Below are positions 1-11,930 of a stretch of 64,000 bases of DNA, piece by piece. Numbering within the stretch: position 1 is the first letter of the stretch; the number at the start of each line of letters is the position of its first letter. A program made the position numbers and the translations under genes. The stretch comes from Sipunculus nudus (lineage: Eukaryota; Annelida; Sipuncula; Golfingiida; Sipunculidae): assembly GCA_026874595.1 (NCBI GenBank), contig CM049308.1, forward strand, positions 52,523,624-52,587,623, written 5' to 3'. The notes below the pieces were generated by a model. The model saw nothing but the letters and a program-made list of their open reading frames with translations, ran no database searches and was not told the DNA's origin.

Positions 1-1607
1 TTAAATGTGTACCTTAACACAGTAAAAGTACTGCGGGGGGGGGGGGGGGGGAGGGGGAGGGCTGCAGAGGGGTAGCCAAGCTGGACCTAGTTGAAGCCGA
101 GCAAAGCAAGCTGTACCTACTACACACCATTGTTACACCAGTCTGGCTGATGTAAATAATACTTGAAATGGTGTCTAAAAACTTGAATTAAAGCTACTCT
201 TTTCAATCAATTCTTTTGAAAAAGCTTAAATCCTTATGCATACATGCTGTAAAAATTAAATCAACAGTGCGTACAAGGAAAAACGTGCCTTGGCCAAAGC
301 TGGACAAAATTTAAGGTACTGATTTATTATTAATGCTAATAACTTAAAAAAATTGCAAAAATCAGATCTGAATTGGGTACACAATTGAATCTTGATTATA
401 TTAAGTTATATCCCTAAAAACAATCTCTAGCTTCAGCAATTCTCATGATAAAAATAGGTAAATATATTTCCTAATTTTTTATAAAGTGCATAATGTTCGG
501 GCATATAACATCAAGAATTTACGCAATACTGACCTAATTTCTGGTATGTTCATAGCAAAGGTATAGAAGAATATGTGTACTAAAACTGACAAAAAGATCA
601 GTGGTTTTGATATTAAGCAGCCTTGAAGTGTAATAATGGGTCTTAATGAAAAATGTTGGTGTTTCCTTAATATCTTGGGGGAACAAAGATGGTAGGAGAT
701 TTTTTTGGACATTTAACTGTATGCAAAATGTTGGATTCGCAGGTCCAATGGTTTTTAAACGGGCCCTGTTATCGGACGGACGGCCGGATTGACGACATAC
801 GAAGGACAATGACTATAGCTCAGATGAGTCAGCTGAGCTAAAAATCATGTCTTTAGTGGAATATTCTGTAAATATTATAATACACAATGTTCTAAAGTGT
901 GCTTGGCCACTATCATTGGTCTAAAAGAAGTCTAAATATAGTTTACATTCTGTTAAGTTTGACCATGATTTTTTAATTAAAATCTTTTTTTAATCCGATT
1001 TGAATGAAACATTCAACAACCCTGGCATGTGGCCAATTCTGTTATGTTTACTGCTTAATGTCATGCTAGTCAGCTGAGGGATATAACCCCTGGGTCACCT
1101 GTTCTTTACATGATCAGGAAATCTTGTCAGCCTATCGTAATGCGTGTGTCATGCACAACTTTCGTACCAGTGTTTCAGCATTTCATCACACCCGGGGGGA
1201 AACCCAGGGAACAAGACAATACAAACACCGCTTTATTAACGTGAAGTCGTACGACAAGTCTCCTGTTAAGATTTATTAATAAACTGTAGATCAGGAATCA
1301 TATTCCAGATATATAAATATGACATAATAAAGAAGTTATATAACATAATAATTCGACAGTTTCTTGTCAGATGTCACAAATGGTCATTAGAAGACTTATT
1401 TTGTTTCGCATTCACGTGATCACCATATATAGTAATATATGCCAGGGAGGGTTGCTCATGGTCATAGGTACTATTTAGTAAATGCCTCATCGAAATATGG
1501 ATGAATACACAAAGTTGCTGGATAAAAATACAATCATGTTTGTAAATGTTCTATTTTATAACAAAATGTTTGTTTCCTTGGTTTACTCAACATGTTTATC
1601 TTTTTAA
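1..1607. other. Intergenic, no gene seen
   Basis: No open frame with coding character or convincing splice pair was found. A poly-G run lies at about 35-54. The stretch is downstream of the minus-strand synaptotagmin-like gene, so its 3' UTR must lie within it. Confidence 0.5.
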
Positions 1608-1921
1608 TTATTTAAGAAAATGCCACTGCTGAACAGGATTCCTCAGGTTGTCAAGCATGGCTTGCCAGTGCCTATGTCCCTCTGAGCCCACGTGATAGCC
1701 AATCACAGCCCGACCTATAATCACGTGTTTTTCACGCTTGTGGGCTTCCGGTGTGAGAACCAACAGTACGCTTAGAGTTAATTGTCCCATCATGCTTCGC
1801 GGGATGTCAAATGAAAAAGAATCCTCGGGAAACACTGGGTCACTAGAAACAGGGTAACGCGGGCTCCGTTTCCGCACATACGTTTTTCCGCTCTCTTGTA
1901 CAGATATTCGGGCAACAACAC
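1608..1921 (-). CDS. Last exon: C-terminal half of C2B
   Basis: The acceptor is TTTCTGCAG just above 1921. The first two bases complete the Ser codon split from the previous exon. The peptide runs from VVARISVQESGKTYVRKRSP through DSFSFDIPRSMM and HWQAMLDNLRNPVQQWHFLK to TAA. NPVQQWH is the conserved C2B end. The translation continues upstream of the in-frame GTG at 1877, which is not a start. Confidence 0.88.
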
Positions 1922-4900
1922 CTGCAGAAAAAGTGTTAGTTTTAAAAACAAATATATATCTAGTTGCTACAACATTTATACAAATCTTGTACTAACCTTA
2001 CGTAAATTGCTTTGCCATATTTAAATTTACAGTTTGCACGTTAAAATAACATTATTGACTTATTAATGAGTAATTTGTGTTTATGTCGATAAACGCTCTC
2101 GTATTTCAAATAAACCATGAAACTTTCACTTAATGACTGGATTAAAACTGTCCACATCTAAGCTCGAACTCGGAACAACATGGGTCTCTATCTGCTTATT
2201 CATCCTTTATATATATATAAAATATAATTACTGTCAGTGTCCTTGTATTGCGCTGGTAGGTTCAAGTTCCTCGCCTGTTTCAGTGCAAGCGTCAGTTTTT
2301 CTGCAGTCGGTAGGTAGCACAGAGATAACTCCACCTCTCCTACATTTTTCTGTTAAAAATAAAAGGAAAAAAACACCAACACCAGAATGGACTTACAGAG
2401 CGCATACCTCCGCCGATGCAACTTTGCGATCAGGCTCAAATAAAGCAGATCCGCGCGAAAAACATGTAGCAAATCCGTCCATGATCCTGCCATTGTAATC
2501 CATAGAGGGTTTTATTAATATCATAGGAAATACAGACAAAAGGTTGAACAAATAACCTCTGTCATCCTTAATATCATCATGCATGTGTGCTTAATATAAA
2601 AACTCATCTTCATACTACCAACGCTGTGTCAGCCACGCCATCATTTAAATCAGCAAGCCGCTCTGGCGCCTAGTTCAGGAAAATGTACAAAACAAGGACT
2701 TTCATTAACTTTTTCTACGCGGCTGCCAGGCAGGTCTGATGCTCTGTAAAGAAATAACGTTTAGCACTGACGGGAGTCTTTCATCAGTTAAATAAAGCTG
2801 TAAAAATCCTGTACCGTTTCTTGTGCAAATAGTGTTCTTGTTCAGACGGCGTTTGAACGGTCATTGTTTACATCCTGTTCACTTTCAGGCTTGTTCATTG
2901 TTGAAAAGCCTTCCTCATCGGTAGTGCAGAAACCGAATTATCCCCGACTTTGTTTCCGAATAACATTTTATTGCTTATATGTTATACCTTAATGCTTCCA
3001 TTAATTCAAACACGATTTAGCTTCCATGCAGTCTTGCTTTGGCTTGAAAGTATATTGATACTTTAGTGTTGTATACATCCCATCGGAGGAGAATATAGTG
3101 ATTGGTCTGTCGTCGCCGTCCGTAGTCGTCGTCTTTGCTATGTCTTGTGAACGCGATAACTTTTGAACAACTCAACATTTTTTTTCATGAAATTTCAAAT
3201 TTAAATTGGTTCTATAAATATCTCGGAAGAGTTAGAAAACCGGTGACCTTGAAATTCATCATCAAGGTGAAAATAGGCCGAAAAAAAAATTATGTGAATC
3301 TATAACTTTTGATGGATCGCATATTTTTTCCTCAAAATTGAAACACTAATTGCTTCTTTGAAGAGCTCGAGAACTGGTGACCTTGACCATCATCATCAAA
3401 GTCAAATCAGCCGATATAAAAAATATTTGTGAATAATTTTACTGGCTTTTGTGGCTCAGGGGTAGAGCACAGGACTCAAAGGCTGGAAACCGTGAGTTTG
3501 AATCTCAGCCGAGGCGGTGAAAATATCCATGATCGGCCCCCACCCAGGATGAGCGCTCTGGAGGCTAAATGGGGAGAGTGTGCCCAACAATTGTGTTTCA
3601 TTCACAAACGAGTGCGCCATTCGGGGGTTCCTCGGTGTTATGACCCAATAATGGGGATGACACACACCCAGTAACCGCAGGAGCGGTACAACGAACCTGG
3701 CTGACGCCAAGAAAAATCGAGTATAAGCTCCTGTCACGTAGTTCGAAACCGGTATGGATGTCTGCAGATGTTCAAAGTACGTAAAGCAGTTTTAAAAATA
3801 GAGGCGGTTACCTCCACGAAAAAAAATCTTTAAATTATTTTTTTAATTGTGAATAGTGTCACTTTTGAAGTAGTCTGTAATGTTTCCTCAAAGTTGGGGA
3901 TGGTAGGCCCTTGGGGAGGGGAGACATATCTGTTTTTGATTTGCAATAACAACCTCATTTTAGTTGCATCAAATTCTTCAGTATCTAAAACGTACAGGAA
4001 CTAATTTGGTACATACTCAACTGTTTTAACTACTCTATCATCGTTCTATAAAACATGTAACACAACTCCACTTTATGTGACTCCACTTCAAGTATATAAA
4101 AGGTTCGTTAAATATAAAAGGTTCTTTTACCTTTGGAACTTCGGTAAAACTGCTGATCAGCGGCCCGCCTGATCGAAGATCGAGTTGAGTTAAGTTGATT
4201 TCAGTCTCTCCTATGACGTCAACTTGGTTAAAGCGGTCATGTCCACACAACGACACCTTAAGAAATCGCCCGGAACATTCAGTTTGCATCAAGGGCAGAG
4301 TGAATTCCTCGTGAAACTCTGGAGCCCGCGTTTTGCTCGACACGCTTGTCTGCGCCATGTATACCACGTGTCTGTCATGTGAGTTGTCCTTGTGACCGGA
4401 AGCGTGGAGCAGATTGACGCGGCAGAACACTCCGATTACGTGATCTGCTATGTGTGCAGGTATCGCTTGACAGCCGTGGACACACAGAACAAGACGCTGA
4501 TCTGTTTGACTCTGGCGGATACTTAATTTCAGTTCTCCCCGGAAGGCGTCGCTACCAGCTAGACTTTGCATTTCTCCATCGAAACTCTCCCAGCTGTCTG
4601 TTGATACGTAACTTCCTCTGTCAGGAGACAACTAAAAGGATGAAACCAAAGCAAGGTTGGTTTTCTGCCGAGCAGAATACTTTCCGACCTGCCGATGGCA
4701 GAAATAAGAGAGAAAAGGTTTCTGTGCAGCAGAAATGGCAAATAAGAGGTATAAGCTTTAATATATTCATGGAGTGCTAACTTCTATCACATTTTATTTT
4801 TAAAATTAATAAATATGTAATATTAAAAACACCTCAAATTACTCTAGGTACAACCTGAAGAAAGCCAGGGTAACATAAACTACAGGAGTAGGGGTCCATA

Positions 4901-7900
4901 CTGCATCACTGAGTCAGTAATAAGAAAGGGAGCAGGGAGGCATGGATGACTCCATAAACAAACACTCGGGGAAACTTAACTGATTGAGATAATGACAGTA
5001 CCTGAGACTAGGATTAGTAGGAAACCATATGCCACACAAACATGGGTTGGGTGTTCAGATACTGACAGACTCTGAGAGGACTGTATAATCTGACACAGAA
5101 AATGCATGCATTATGTACACCTGAAACCTTCCAAGAGTCCAGGCAGTCTTTGTGACTACATCATCCCGGCTATTGGAGTACTTTCATAAATTTATAATCA
5201 ATAAATTGAGAAAAAATAGGGTTTTAGGCACTTTTGGTGCCTAAAATCTATATTTTTGCAGCTCAGTTAAACCCATATTGCATTCCACTGGTTTGAACAT
5301 CCCTGTCTTAAACTTAATTCCAATCCTGCCTAATAGGCCCGTACATGGAAGATAAGACAGTTGTATAGCATTTGGTTTTAAAGCTGTGTTAAGGGGTAAA
5401 CCCACCAAAGCCGACACGCGTCACGACACGTGTCTCGACACGCTTCACAACACAGATGACGTCCTGTGTGTCGCGACGTCCGCCACTGTCGTGGCAGTGG
5501 ACCAGCTCACACGACACGTCGCTGAGAAGCACACGACACAAGAAGCGTGCATGTCGGCTTTGCATCGCGGGCTTTGCGACACGATCGAACATGTTCGATT
5601 TGTCGTGCGATGAAAACGCGTGTCGGGTTGCGTCGGTTTCTTCCCGACACAACTCGACACGGATCGTGCAGTAGAACTGGACGCACTTTTCACGACACAT
5701 ACCGACACGCAGCACCACTTGGAGTGAGTGATGTCAATGTCAAGGACACTTCCATGCGTTCAAGCATCGGTCCTGCCATGCTTCCAGTCCTTAACCCAAC
5801 ATGAATTTCGTCTTCTTCTTCTCTGTTTTTTCTTTCTCTCCATTTCCACACTAGCTTGGTGGTGGAAATAGACACAAGCGCCCACAAAAGCGGCTACTAG
5901 TGCAATTACCTCCAGATCCATTGCTGAACCCTTGCAACAGACAATCTAGAAAGGTCTACATCCGGCCAACACACGACAATTTCCCTGTCGTAAACACAAA
6001 TGTGTGTCGCGAGTGTGTCGGTCAATTGGTTTGCTACTTTGGCTGCACGACACACTTCACGACACGCTCGGCGACGCAAACCGACACAACCAAGTGTCGG
6101 TGTGTGTCGCCTGATTTATGTGTCGGCCTGCGTCGCGCTGTGTCGAGAACCATGTCGGCCTTGATGGGTTCACCCCTTTACTTTGTATCCGCAAATATCG
6201 TATCCGCAGAACACGTACGTACGCTTCTGAGCGCGCATTCCGCAAAAACTGTTTCCAGAAGTACGTACGTTTTTCTTTCGGATATCCTTTCGCGTGCCTC
6301 CTCTGAAACTGCACACATGAACATTTTTATTTTAAATTCACCCGTTGATTTGGCGCTGGGGCACTGTTCGCAAATTTAGGCATTTTTCCATCCGCAAAAC
6401 GGATGAATCGCTCACCGATCCGTTTCGATGCGGTCCGTTTTTGCGGATACGCATGCGGAGCACGTTAAAACGTACACATGGAAACAGTTTATCTGAAAAA
6501 GAGGGGTGCGATTTTTTGCGAAAGAGACGTACCAAATTTACGGATACATGGAAACAGCTTCAAGGCCATGCACTGTTGAACACCTCAATGGATTGTGTAT
6601 TTGCATCATATATAATTGGTGTCCTGGTTATATATATCCACTTTACTTAAGTTACTGAAGGTATTTCTGCCATTATGGCAGTAACAAGGGCAGAAATGTA
6701 TTTTTGTCGCCCGGCAATTGCCAGGCAGAAACCATGGCAATGGCAGTAACTTGCCAACTCTGAACCAAAGTTATTGTATGAAAACAAATGCCTCTGTGTG
6801 TCAATGTTTGCCTTTCGCAAGCTCCCTTCGTCCGCGGGCGTGGCAAACTATTTGGTTAAAATCATTTCTTACAAACAAAATTTTACAAGACGATATAGTT
6901 ATGCAGCTAAATATTGCTTAACAGCGGGGCTGCAGCCATAGCAAAGCGACATGAACGTTATACAAATATACGCCAATAGGAGTTAGTATTTTAATCTAAT
7001 TTGGGAATTAATTGTTCTTTTGAATATCATCAATATAGTACACATTCGATAACAGATTCGACATTGGATTCTAGTGGTTGCCGAAATGAGAACATCATGA
7101 CCACATTATTAAAAATATAATACAGTTGATTTAATTATTTTTTTGTACATAATTATTAATAATCACTGCTTCACACTTGCAAAATTCAATATTTAAATAA
7201 ATATTATAAAAATAAAGGCAAACGTTTTGGAATTTTACACGTGATCTGAAAACATAAGTTTATTCAGATTCACCCTTTAGATTGACGGATCTTTGCCAAA
7301 TGATATTCTTTTTTTTAATATTAAAACAACTGATTCTTATGTAAGATTTCCAATTTTTAGATTGTAAAAAGAACATTTTCCCCCAAAAGTGGGACTCTCT
7401 GGATTTTAATTCGAATCACAAAGGGTACTGAAATCGATAAGAAATACGTTGTACATCAGACATGCAAAGGACACCCCTCCCTTTTTACTCATTAATCTCC
7501 CGTACTGACCTGAAATCAAACAAATGTCACTTTTCATTCTGTTCATTTTCAGCGTTTTTTCCCACAGCCGTTTGCAATTAGTTTGTGAGTCCACGGTTAG
7601 ATGGCGCTAAGCGGATCGCATGCAACTTGCGCATCACGAGTTGCATATCTTTCCCTACGTCTTTAATATTAATACCCTACCTTTGTAATTTATACACACG
7701 TTTCCGGTAGTCGTTCACGAGCAGTGAATACTATGTTTATCGTAAGTTACTGAAATGTATCATTTATTTATTTTATTTCAGACCAGCCTTACATATTTTG
7801 TCAAATCATTACCATAACCAAATACATGTTGCCAGAAAAATAATATGGTCGATCCAGTTCGGTTCTGTTCGGCTTTTTCTTAAATCTGTTGTATTTTTGC

Positions 7901-10673
7901 ATGTTTTTGTAAGGCTTCGCTTACAGTCAAATTGCACTTATTTATACAAAAATATTTGATACAGGCACAAGATCACATTGTCAACCACATCTTACCTGTC
8001 TCGTTAAATCTGTACCGTAAGTGGCACTTTGATCCGACAGAGGGCGCTTTTCTCCTTTCCTTTTTTGTTTGAGTTGTGATAAATCAATGTTTTTATCCAT
8101 TCTTTCATATTCTACAATTGCATAATAAAAAAGCAGTGTCAAAGCAAATAAAATTTAAACAGTATTCAGTAAAATTTAATATAAATGTATTGACTTGCTA
8201 TACTGTATTTTCATCATATCTTTACTCCCTCACTGGTCATGGTACCTTCATTCATATTCACTCTACTCAGCAAATGCTTGCAAAAGCCATCTTTGCCGTA
8301 TACGGCGGCCATTTGTAATTTACAAATTTTACAGGAAGATTTCCGCAAGCTGAGTTTAATTTTTAAGGTGCTTAAAATAAAGGTGCCTGAATAGTGTTAC
8401 CATGAATGTCCTTTTGGGTGTTAATATTTTATTTTCTATAGTGCATATGTCTTTCTTGTGTCTTATACCTTAAGAAAAACAAGACATATTTTAAAGGGGT
8501 CTTTAGTAGCCAAATAGGAACATACGTTTAATGAATTCGGTACCTGTGTGCCAGGTTGAATCCAAATGAGACGCATCGTGCTTTGACTGGCGGTTTATTC
8601 AAAAGTCACAGGAGCATGGTAAAATTTAATAATGATAATTTTTTTACTTAATCTGATGTTTTTGTAGCAAAAATAAGGTTTATGTTACAAATGTATGCAT
8701 CTAAATGGGTAAGGATTTGTGAAACAGAGTGAAATAAACTGATCTGTATAAACTTTTTGGTGTCAAATTATTTAACATGATAATGAATTGATAACATATA
8801 TAAAATGATATTGTTTTAGTTCCTGTAACTTCAGTAATATTCGTTACTAATTCTAAAGTATACTCAGCTTGTTACATCCTCTTTAACATTGCAAATACAA
8901 GCTAAAAAGACTAGGTATGTTCACCTGCGGACGTACTCTTATTATATAATAGGTCGAATATTGCTACCATTTTGTTCCCGTTCCATCGGGATAAAGGTTG
9001 GAGCAAAATTCGACCTTTTATTTAATAGGAATACTGCAGGCGGTGCATAATGTTATGATGCACATAATTCACATAACACTTAAGTCTAGCTATTGCAATT
9101 TTACCATACAAAATCCTTCACAAGCATCTCCGGGATTACTTTTATTAAATAAATCCCGCTACATTGCCCTCTTATGACATTAAAACTATTTTATCCTAGC
9201 TATGTATCCGTTGCGATGGAGGAGGAACGCTGATCAGGGCGAGTTCTGATATCTGTATTACTTTCGGAAAAAAATAGCTGTGGTTGGATTAAAAGAATAA
9301 CGCCAACTCAGCAAACTGAGAGATAAAAATAGGTCGCACATTGATGAACACCTGCTTCTGAAGCATAATCACGTTACCAGTTACTCTTATTAAATACAAC
9401 TGTAAAAAAAAGTCGTATTCCGCTTCCATTATGTCACCGTTCTCTCGACCTTCTATAACATGAAGGACACTTTAGCGTAGTAATCCTCCGCAGTGACAAC
9501 AAGCTGTAGTAGACCCCCCCCCCCCCCCACACACACCACATACTCAGTGCATATGTAGCCTATAAGTGTCAAGAAAAAAATGTAAGAAAATATTGTTTCT
9601 CTGCCCTCAGCACCCTGTTCGTTAGCTTTTGTGCCACCATTGTTTTAAATTAGCAGCATGTAAACATAATGACACCCTGTGCACTGAGCTCGTTGGTGAT
9701 AAACGGCCTTGATTCACTACGGAGAGTGGCTACTGGCTACAATAATATGGCCGTAATATCATAATAGGTCGATTGAGCTGGAACATGGCAGGAAGAATCG
9801 ACCTGTTATTTAACCAAAGCAATGACACATGCTTAACAAAAAGACGCTTGTTTTCCCCTAGTAGGGAGAATTCGTGAATCATGGGCTCCCTCTGGATGAA
9901 CCCATAAAAATGGACTCCTTAATTGCTATTTTAGTGACTCGCGCAATAGCTACAGACTTCATGTAATAGCCTCTGATGGCTATCTCTGATCCGCTACTGG
10001 TCTTTAGTTTAGTTTTTACAGCGTTTATTTAAGGGGCCTAATTTATAAACTAAAGGTAACCCTAAGAGCATTTATACAAATAGTCTAGAAAACATGGCTA
10101 TCACCGCACACAGGCTGCTTGTTTTGTTTTTATCAACGTTTTTAAAATATGTTTGGACCCCCTCCCCCCAAATAATAAAAAAAATAATTCAGCAAGGGCA
10201 TCCAGCGGCGAGTCATTATAAGCCAGAGGTTTGCAAATGGCGTATAGCAACAAGTGAACTTTCTGTCTCCGCATTTATGTATTCTTAGGTTACGAGTTTT
10301 TCCCCGTTTGTCAACTTTGCTGTGTTTACAAACACGTTGTTGATAAACTAGTTCAGACATCCTTCAGGAAGGCGTTATAAGAACTTTTCATAATCAGAAT
10401 TACCCTTATATCATAAATATATTCACAGAAGAAGCTAGAAATCACATAAATTCGTTTTCAAAAGGTAGGTGAATGGGCAGCTTTAATAGTTTTACATACC
10501 TGCCGTAGAGTCCGACCCTCGGTTCCTCTTATGCAGCAGACAGAATGGACATATTTTGCAAAATATTAAAATCCACAAACTGACAAAAGTTGCCGCAGCT
10601 AGTGTTATAATCACCACTTCCGTCGTTCCTACCTTTCCACTTCCTTCAGACTGGGACATTGTCACGTCACAAT
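1608..10673 (-). CDS. Synaptotagmin-like protein, Ca2+-independent type (exons on minus strand)
   Basis: Four exons fit one gene: 10673-10500 (transmembrane), 4631-4131 (C2A), 2349-2232 (start of C2B) and 1921-1608 (end of C2B, stop TAA at 1608-1610). The last three join in phase and give about 310 residues. C2A begins with GELKLSIRQ. C2B begins with GEVELSLCYLPTAEKLTL and ends with WHFLK, matching the WHxL ending of synaptotagmin C2B domains. Family role: membrane-anchored tandem C2 proteins acting in vesicle traffic. The acidic Ca2+ ligands are mostly missing. In C2A loop 1 the usual Asp region reads AHIADHVIG, and C2B loop 3 reads LTPEAHKREKH, so Ca2+-independent binding is inferred. The TM exon ends in phase 1 but the C2A exon starts in phase 0. 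Either a linker exon between 4.6 and 10.5 kb is unidentified, or the acceptor about 24 bases inside the C2A exon is used. I cannot assign the paralogue. Confidence 0.85.
2232..2349 (-). CDS. C2B first exon
   Basis: This is a 118-base exon between acceptor TTTTTAACAG and donor ACA|GTAATT. It encodes KNVGEVELSLCYLPTAEKLT, then ALKQARNLNLPAQYKDTD and one base of the next Ser codon. The sequence is the classic start of a synaptotagmin C2B domain. Phases are 0 in and 1 out, matching its neighbours. Confidence 0.88.
3095..3430. repeat. Short tandem duplication of about 130-150 bp in a dispersed repeat
   Basis: A unit containing ATAACTTTTGA, then a poly-T stretch, then GGTGACCTTGA followed by CATCATCAA, occurs twice in direct order. 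GGTGACCTTGA lies near 3242 and again near 3377. The copies are diverged. The preceding GTCGTCGCCGTCCG stretch looks like the start of a common invertebrate dispersed repeat. It lies in an intron of the synaptotagmin-like gene. Confidence 0.5.
3447..3740 (+). repeat. tRNA-derived SINE-like element
   Basis: The head resembles a tRNA promoter: TGGCTCAGGGGTAGAGCA fits an RNA polymerase III A box, and GAGTTTGAATCTC about 45 bases later fits a B box. An unrelated body of about 220 bp follows. No clear poly-A tail or target duplication was found, so the 3' limit is approximate. The long ORFs read on both strands here are fortuitous. Confidence 0.6.
4131..4631 (-). CDS. C2A exon with upstream linker
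   Basis: This is a 501-base, 167-codon exon between acceptor CCTTTTAG and donor AAG|GTAAAAG. About 30 residues of acidic/Ser linker (STDSWESFDGEMQSL) precede the C2A domain. C2A landmarks are KTRAPEFHEEFTLPL and HDRFNQVDVIGETEINL. No start codon lies in the exon; it opens with TTG directly after the acceptor. Confidence 0.85.
5392..6177. mobile_element. PIF/Harbinger-type MITE, 786 bp, CGACAC-rich
   Basis: The ends are inverted: AGGGGTAAACCCACC on the left, and the reverse complement of the right end reads AGGGGTGAACCCATC. Both arms then run into CCGACA. The element is flanked by TTA at 5389-5391 and 6178-6180, as expected for the 3-bp target duplication of PIF/Harbinger elements. The interior is packed with CGACAC/GTGTCG words, apart from a plainer middle (about 5710-5990). 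No transposase is present. ORFs in all frames here arise from the repeated words. Confidence 0.75.
6181..6570. repeat. Probable decayed palindromic MITE abutting the Harbinger-type element
   Basis: Repeated and inverted words around TATCCGCAAA, CATCCGCAAAACGGATG, TTTGCGGATACG and CATGGAAACAG suggest a decayed foldback element. The ends were not resolved. Confidence 0.35.
6571..8930. other. Intron of the synaptotagmin-like gene, no exon recognised
   Basis: AT-rich sequence. I searched it for the missing linker exon of the minus-strand gene and found no convincing candidate. Nothing else stands out. Confidence 0.4.
8936..9032. repeat. Short inverted repeat with AATAGGTCGA arms
   Basis: AATAGGTCGAATATTGC on the left faces GCAAAATTCGACCTTTTATT on the right. 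This forms an imperfect hairpin of about 90 bp. A related structure lies at 9755-9820. Confidence 0.5.
9513..9529. repeat. Poly-C tract next to a CA-rich stretch
   Basis: A run of about 15 C is followed by ACACACACC. It is one of many G/C homopolymers in the window. Confidence 0.8.
9755..9822. repeat. Second AATAGGTCGA hairpin
   Basis: AATAGGTCGATTGAGCTGG faces GAATCGACCTGTTATTTAA. It shares the AATAGGTCGA stem with the hairpin at 8936-9032, so the two may be ends of one element or two tiny copies of a family. Confidence 0.45.
10093..10404 (-). repeat. Dispersed repeat family R1, inverted copy
   Basis: On the minus strand it starts GGTAATTCTGATTATGAAAA, then TTATAACGCC, and ends near CAGCCTGTGTG-like sequence with a C-rich run inside. 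It aligns with the plus-strand copy at 37844-38180. Confidence 0.6.
10500..10673 (-). CDS. Transmembrane exon of the synaptotagmin-like gene, probable start
   Basis: The exon lies between acceptor GATTTCAG and donor GCAG|GTATGT. An ATG at 10659-10657 opens MSQSEGSGKVGTTEVVIITL, followed by a hydrophobic segment ending in a Cys cluster (CKICPFC) and basic residues (HKRNRG). A short lumenal N-terminus, one membrane segment, juxtamembrane cysteines and a basic stretch are the layout of synaptotagmin N-termini. It is on the same strand as the C2 exons and 6 kb upstream. It could belong to another membrane protein if the linker exon proves otherwise. Confidence 0.65.
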
Positions 10674-11177
10674 CTGAAATCGCAGAAATCATTCAGAATA
10701 CAATAATATTTTAGATGAGATATATTCTATGATTGAATAAATCAAGTTTTCGTCCAGTTACAATTTTGGTAACTTCAGTTAAAGCATCAAGGAATTAAAT
10801 AAATTCAACATATAGCTAAACGAAATAAACATTGCTAAAACAGCCTTTTGTAACATGCATTTTTCAAGCATGGAATCGAAAGCTGTATTCCCGTTATATC
10901 AAAGTGATTTATGTTTCGTTTACAACGTAGACCACATCCGCTTTGCAGTATTTTGTGTCATGCAGTACGTTGTGCATAGGTTAAAAAGGTGAGACGGGTA
11001 TAAAAAATATCTTGCCCTCCAACTTGAACCTTCATGCGCACTAAATTGTTTATTACCTTTGCAAATGAAGGTGATGCGTATGTGTTTCGCGTTGTTTGTT
11101 TGTTGTTTTGTCTATTCCGTATCCCCAAATCAATTTCAAATCAAATACACGGACGGAATGAACATGAGCCAAGTATT

Positions 11178-11760
11178 TGTTATAGCCCAGAGAAATCACG
11201 CAAGGTTTTACGAGGCGTGTGTCATGCATGGTATTCCGAGGCGAAACCGAGCAAATGCCAAGATTGACACACGCAAAGTATTAAAACCATGCTTATTTAA
11301 TGAGGTCTTCTCAAAGCCCAAGTACCTCCCCTCCACACAGTTTCATAGAAACCAGATATTTTTTTTGTGCGTAATATTTCTAATAACAGACCAAAAGAAC
11401 AAGTAATGAAAACATTACCTCCTTGGAAGAGTTAAATTATTTTTCTAGTGATGACATAAAAAGTTATAGCCAGTCATTATTGAATGTTTACAATAAACTT
11501 TGTAAAGCAATTTCTCCTTGGCCAAATTCGCTCAGGAATCGGGTTAAATGACATTTAATATACAAGAATGACACTCAGGATAGCGTACATTGACACAACA
11601 GACACTTGGTATCCAGTTTCATCGGACATTTACTTAGGCCTTTCTTGGACTTTGTCCAGAAAGAAATCGTAGAAATCGGTTCAGCTAACAGACAAACATA
11701 CAAACACGGGTGACAACATAATCCTCGTTGCAGGGGTAAACGAAGAACAATTTCTTCAGC
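11178..11760. repeat. Dispersed repeat ending in the ACAAACACGGGTGA type tail
   Basis: The sequence near 11690-11740 (cagacaaacatacaaacacg, then a CCTCGTTGCAGGGGTAA-like end) resembles the tail of a repeat common in mollusc genomes; I recall this but could not search. It contains the 115-codon ORF at 11059-11406. Confidence 0.35.
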
Positions 11761-11820
11761 TTATAACCGCAATAATAAAACAATACGTGGCGGATAAAAT
11801 GTAATTAAAGGTATACTAAC

Positions 11821-11930
11821 CTGAAACACTCTACGACGATAGGTAAGGTATCAGTTGGTGAAGTTCTTTCATAATGAATATATCTGTAATATTAAACCAC
11901 TGTCTCTGGTTAAGGTTGTCTAGTCCTGTG
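11821..11930 (-). other. Possible non-coding 5' exon of the synaptotagmin-like gene
   Basis: On the minus strand a GTGTTTCAG|GTTAGT donor ends a stretch that has an early in-frame stop after its ATG. If used, it would be 5' UTR spliced to the exon at 10673. Only the donor supports it. Confidence 0.2.

Noticed and set aside
2133-2498. 121-codon plus-strand ORF
   Set aside because: It is the antisense shadow of the C2B exon at 2232-2349.
3447-3510. Functional tRNA gene
   Set aside because: A and B boxes are present, but I could not fold a full cloverleaf with acceptor stem; a SINE head fits better.
3456-3737. 93-codon minus-strand ORF
   Set aside because: It covers the SINE-like element and is the reverse of tRNA-like promoter boxes.
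5386-6379. Many overlapping ORFs on both strands
   Set aside because: They arise from CGACAC/GTGTCG words within a TTA-flanked MITE; all frames are open alike.
11059-11406. 115-codon plus-strand ORF with a hydrophobic, signal-like start
   Set aside because: It overlaps repeat-like sequence on the opposite strand of the synaptotagmin-like gene, has no recognised domain and no splice or promoter support.
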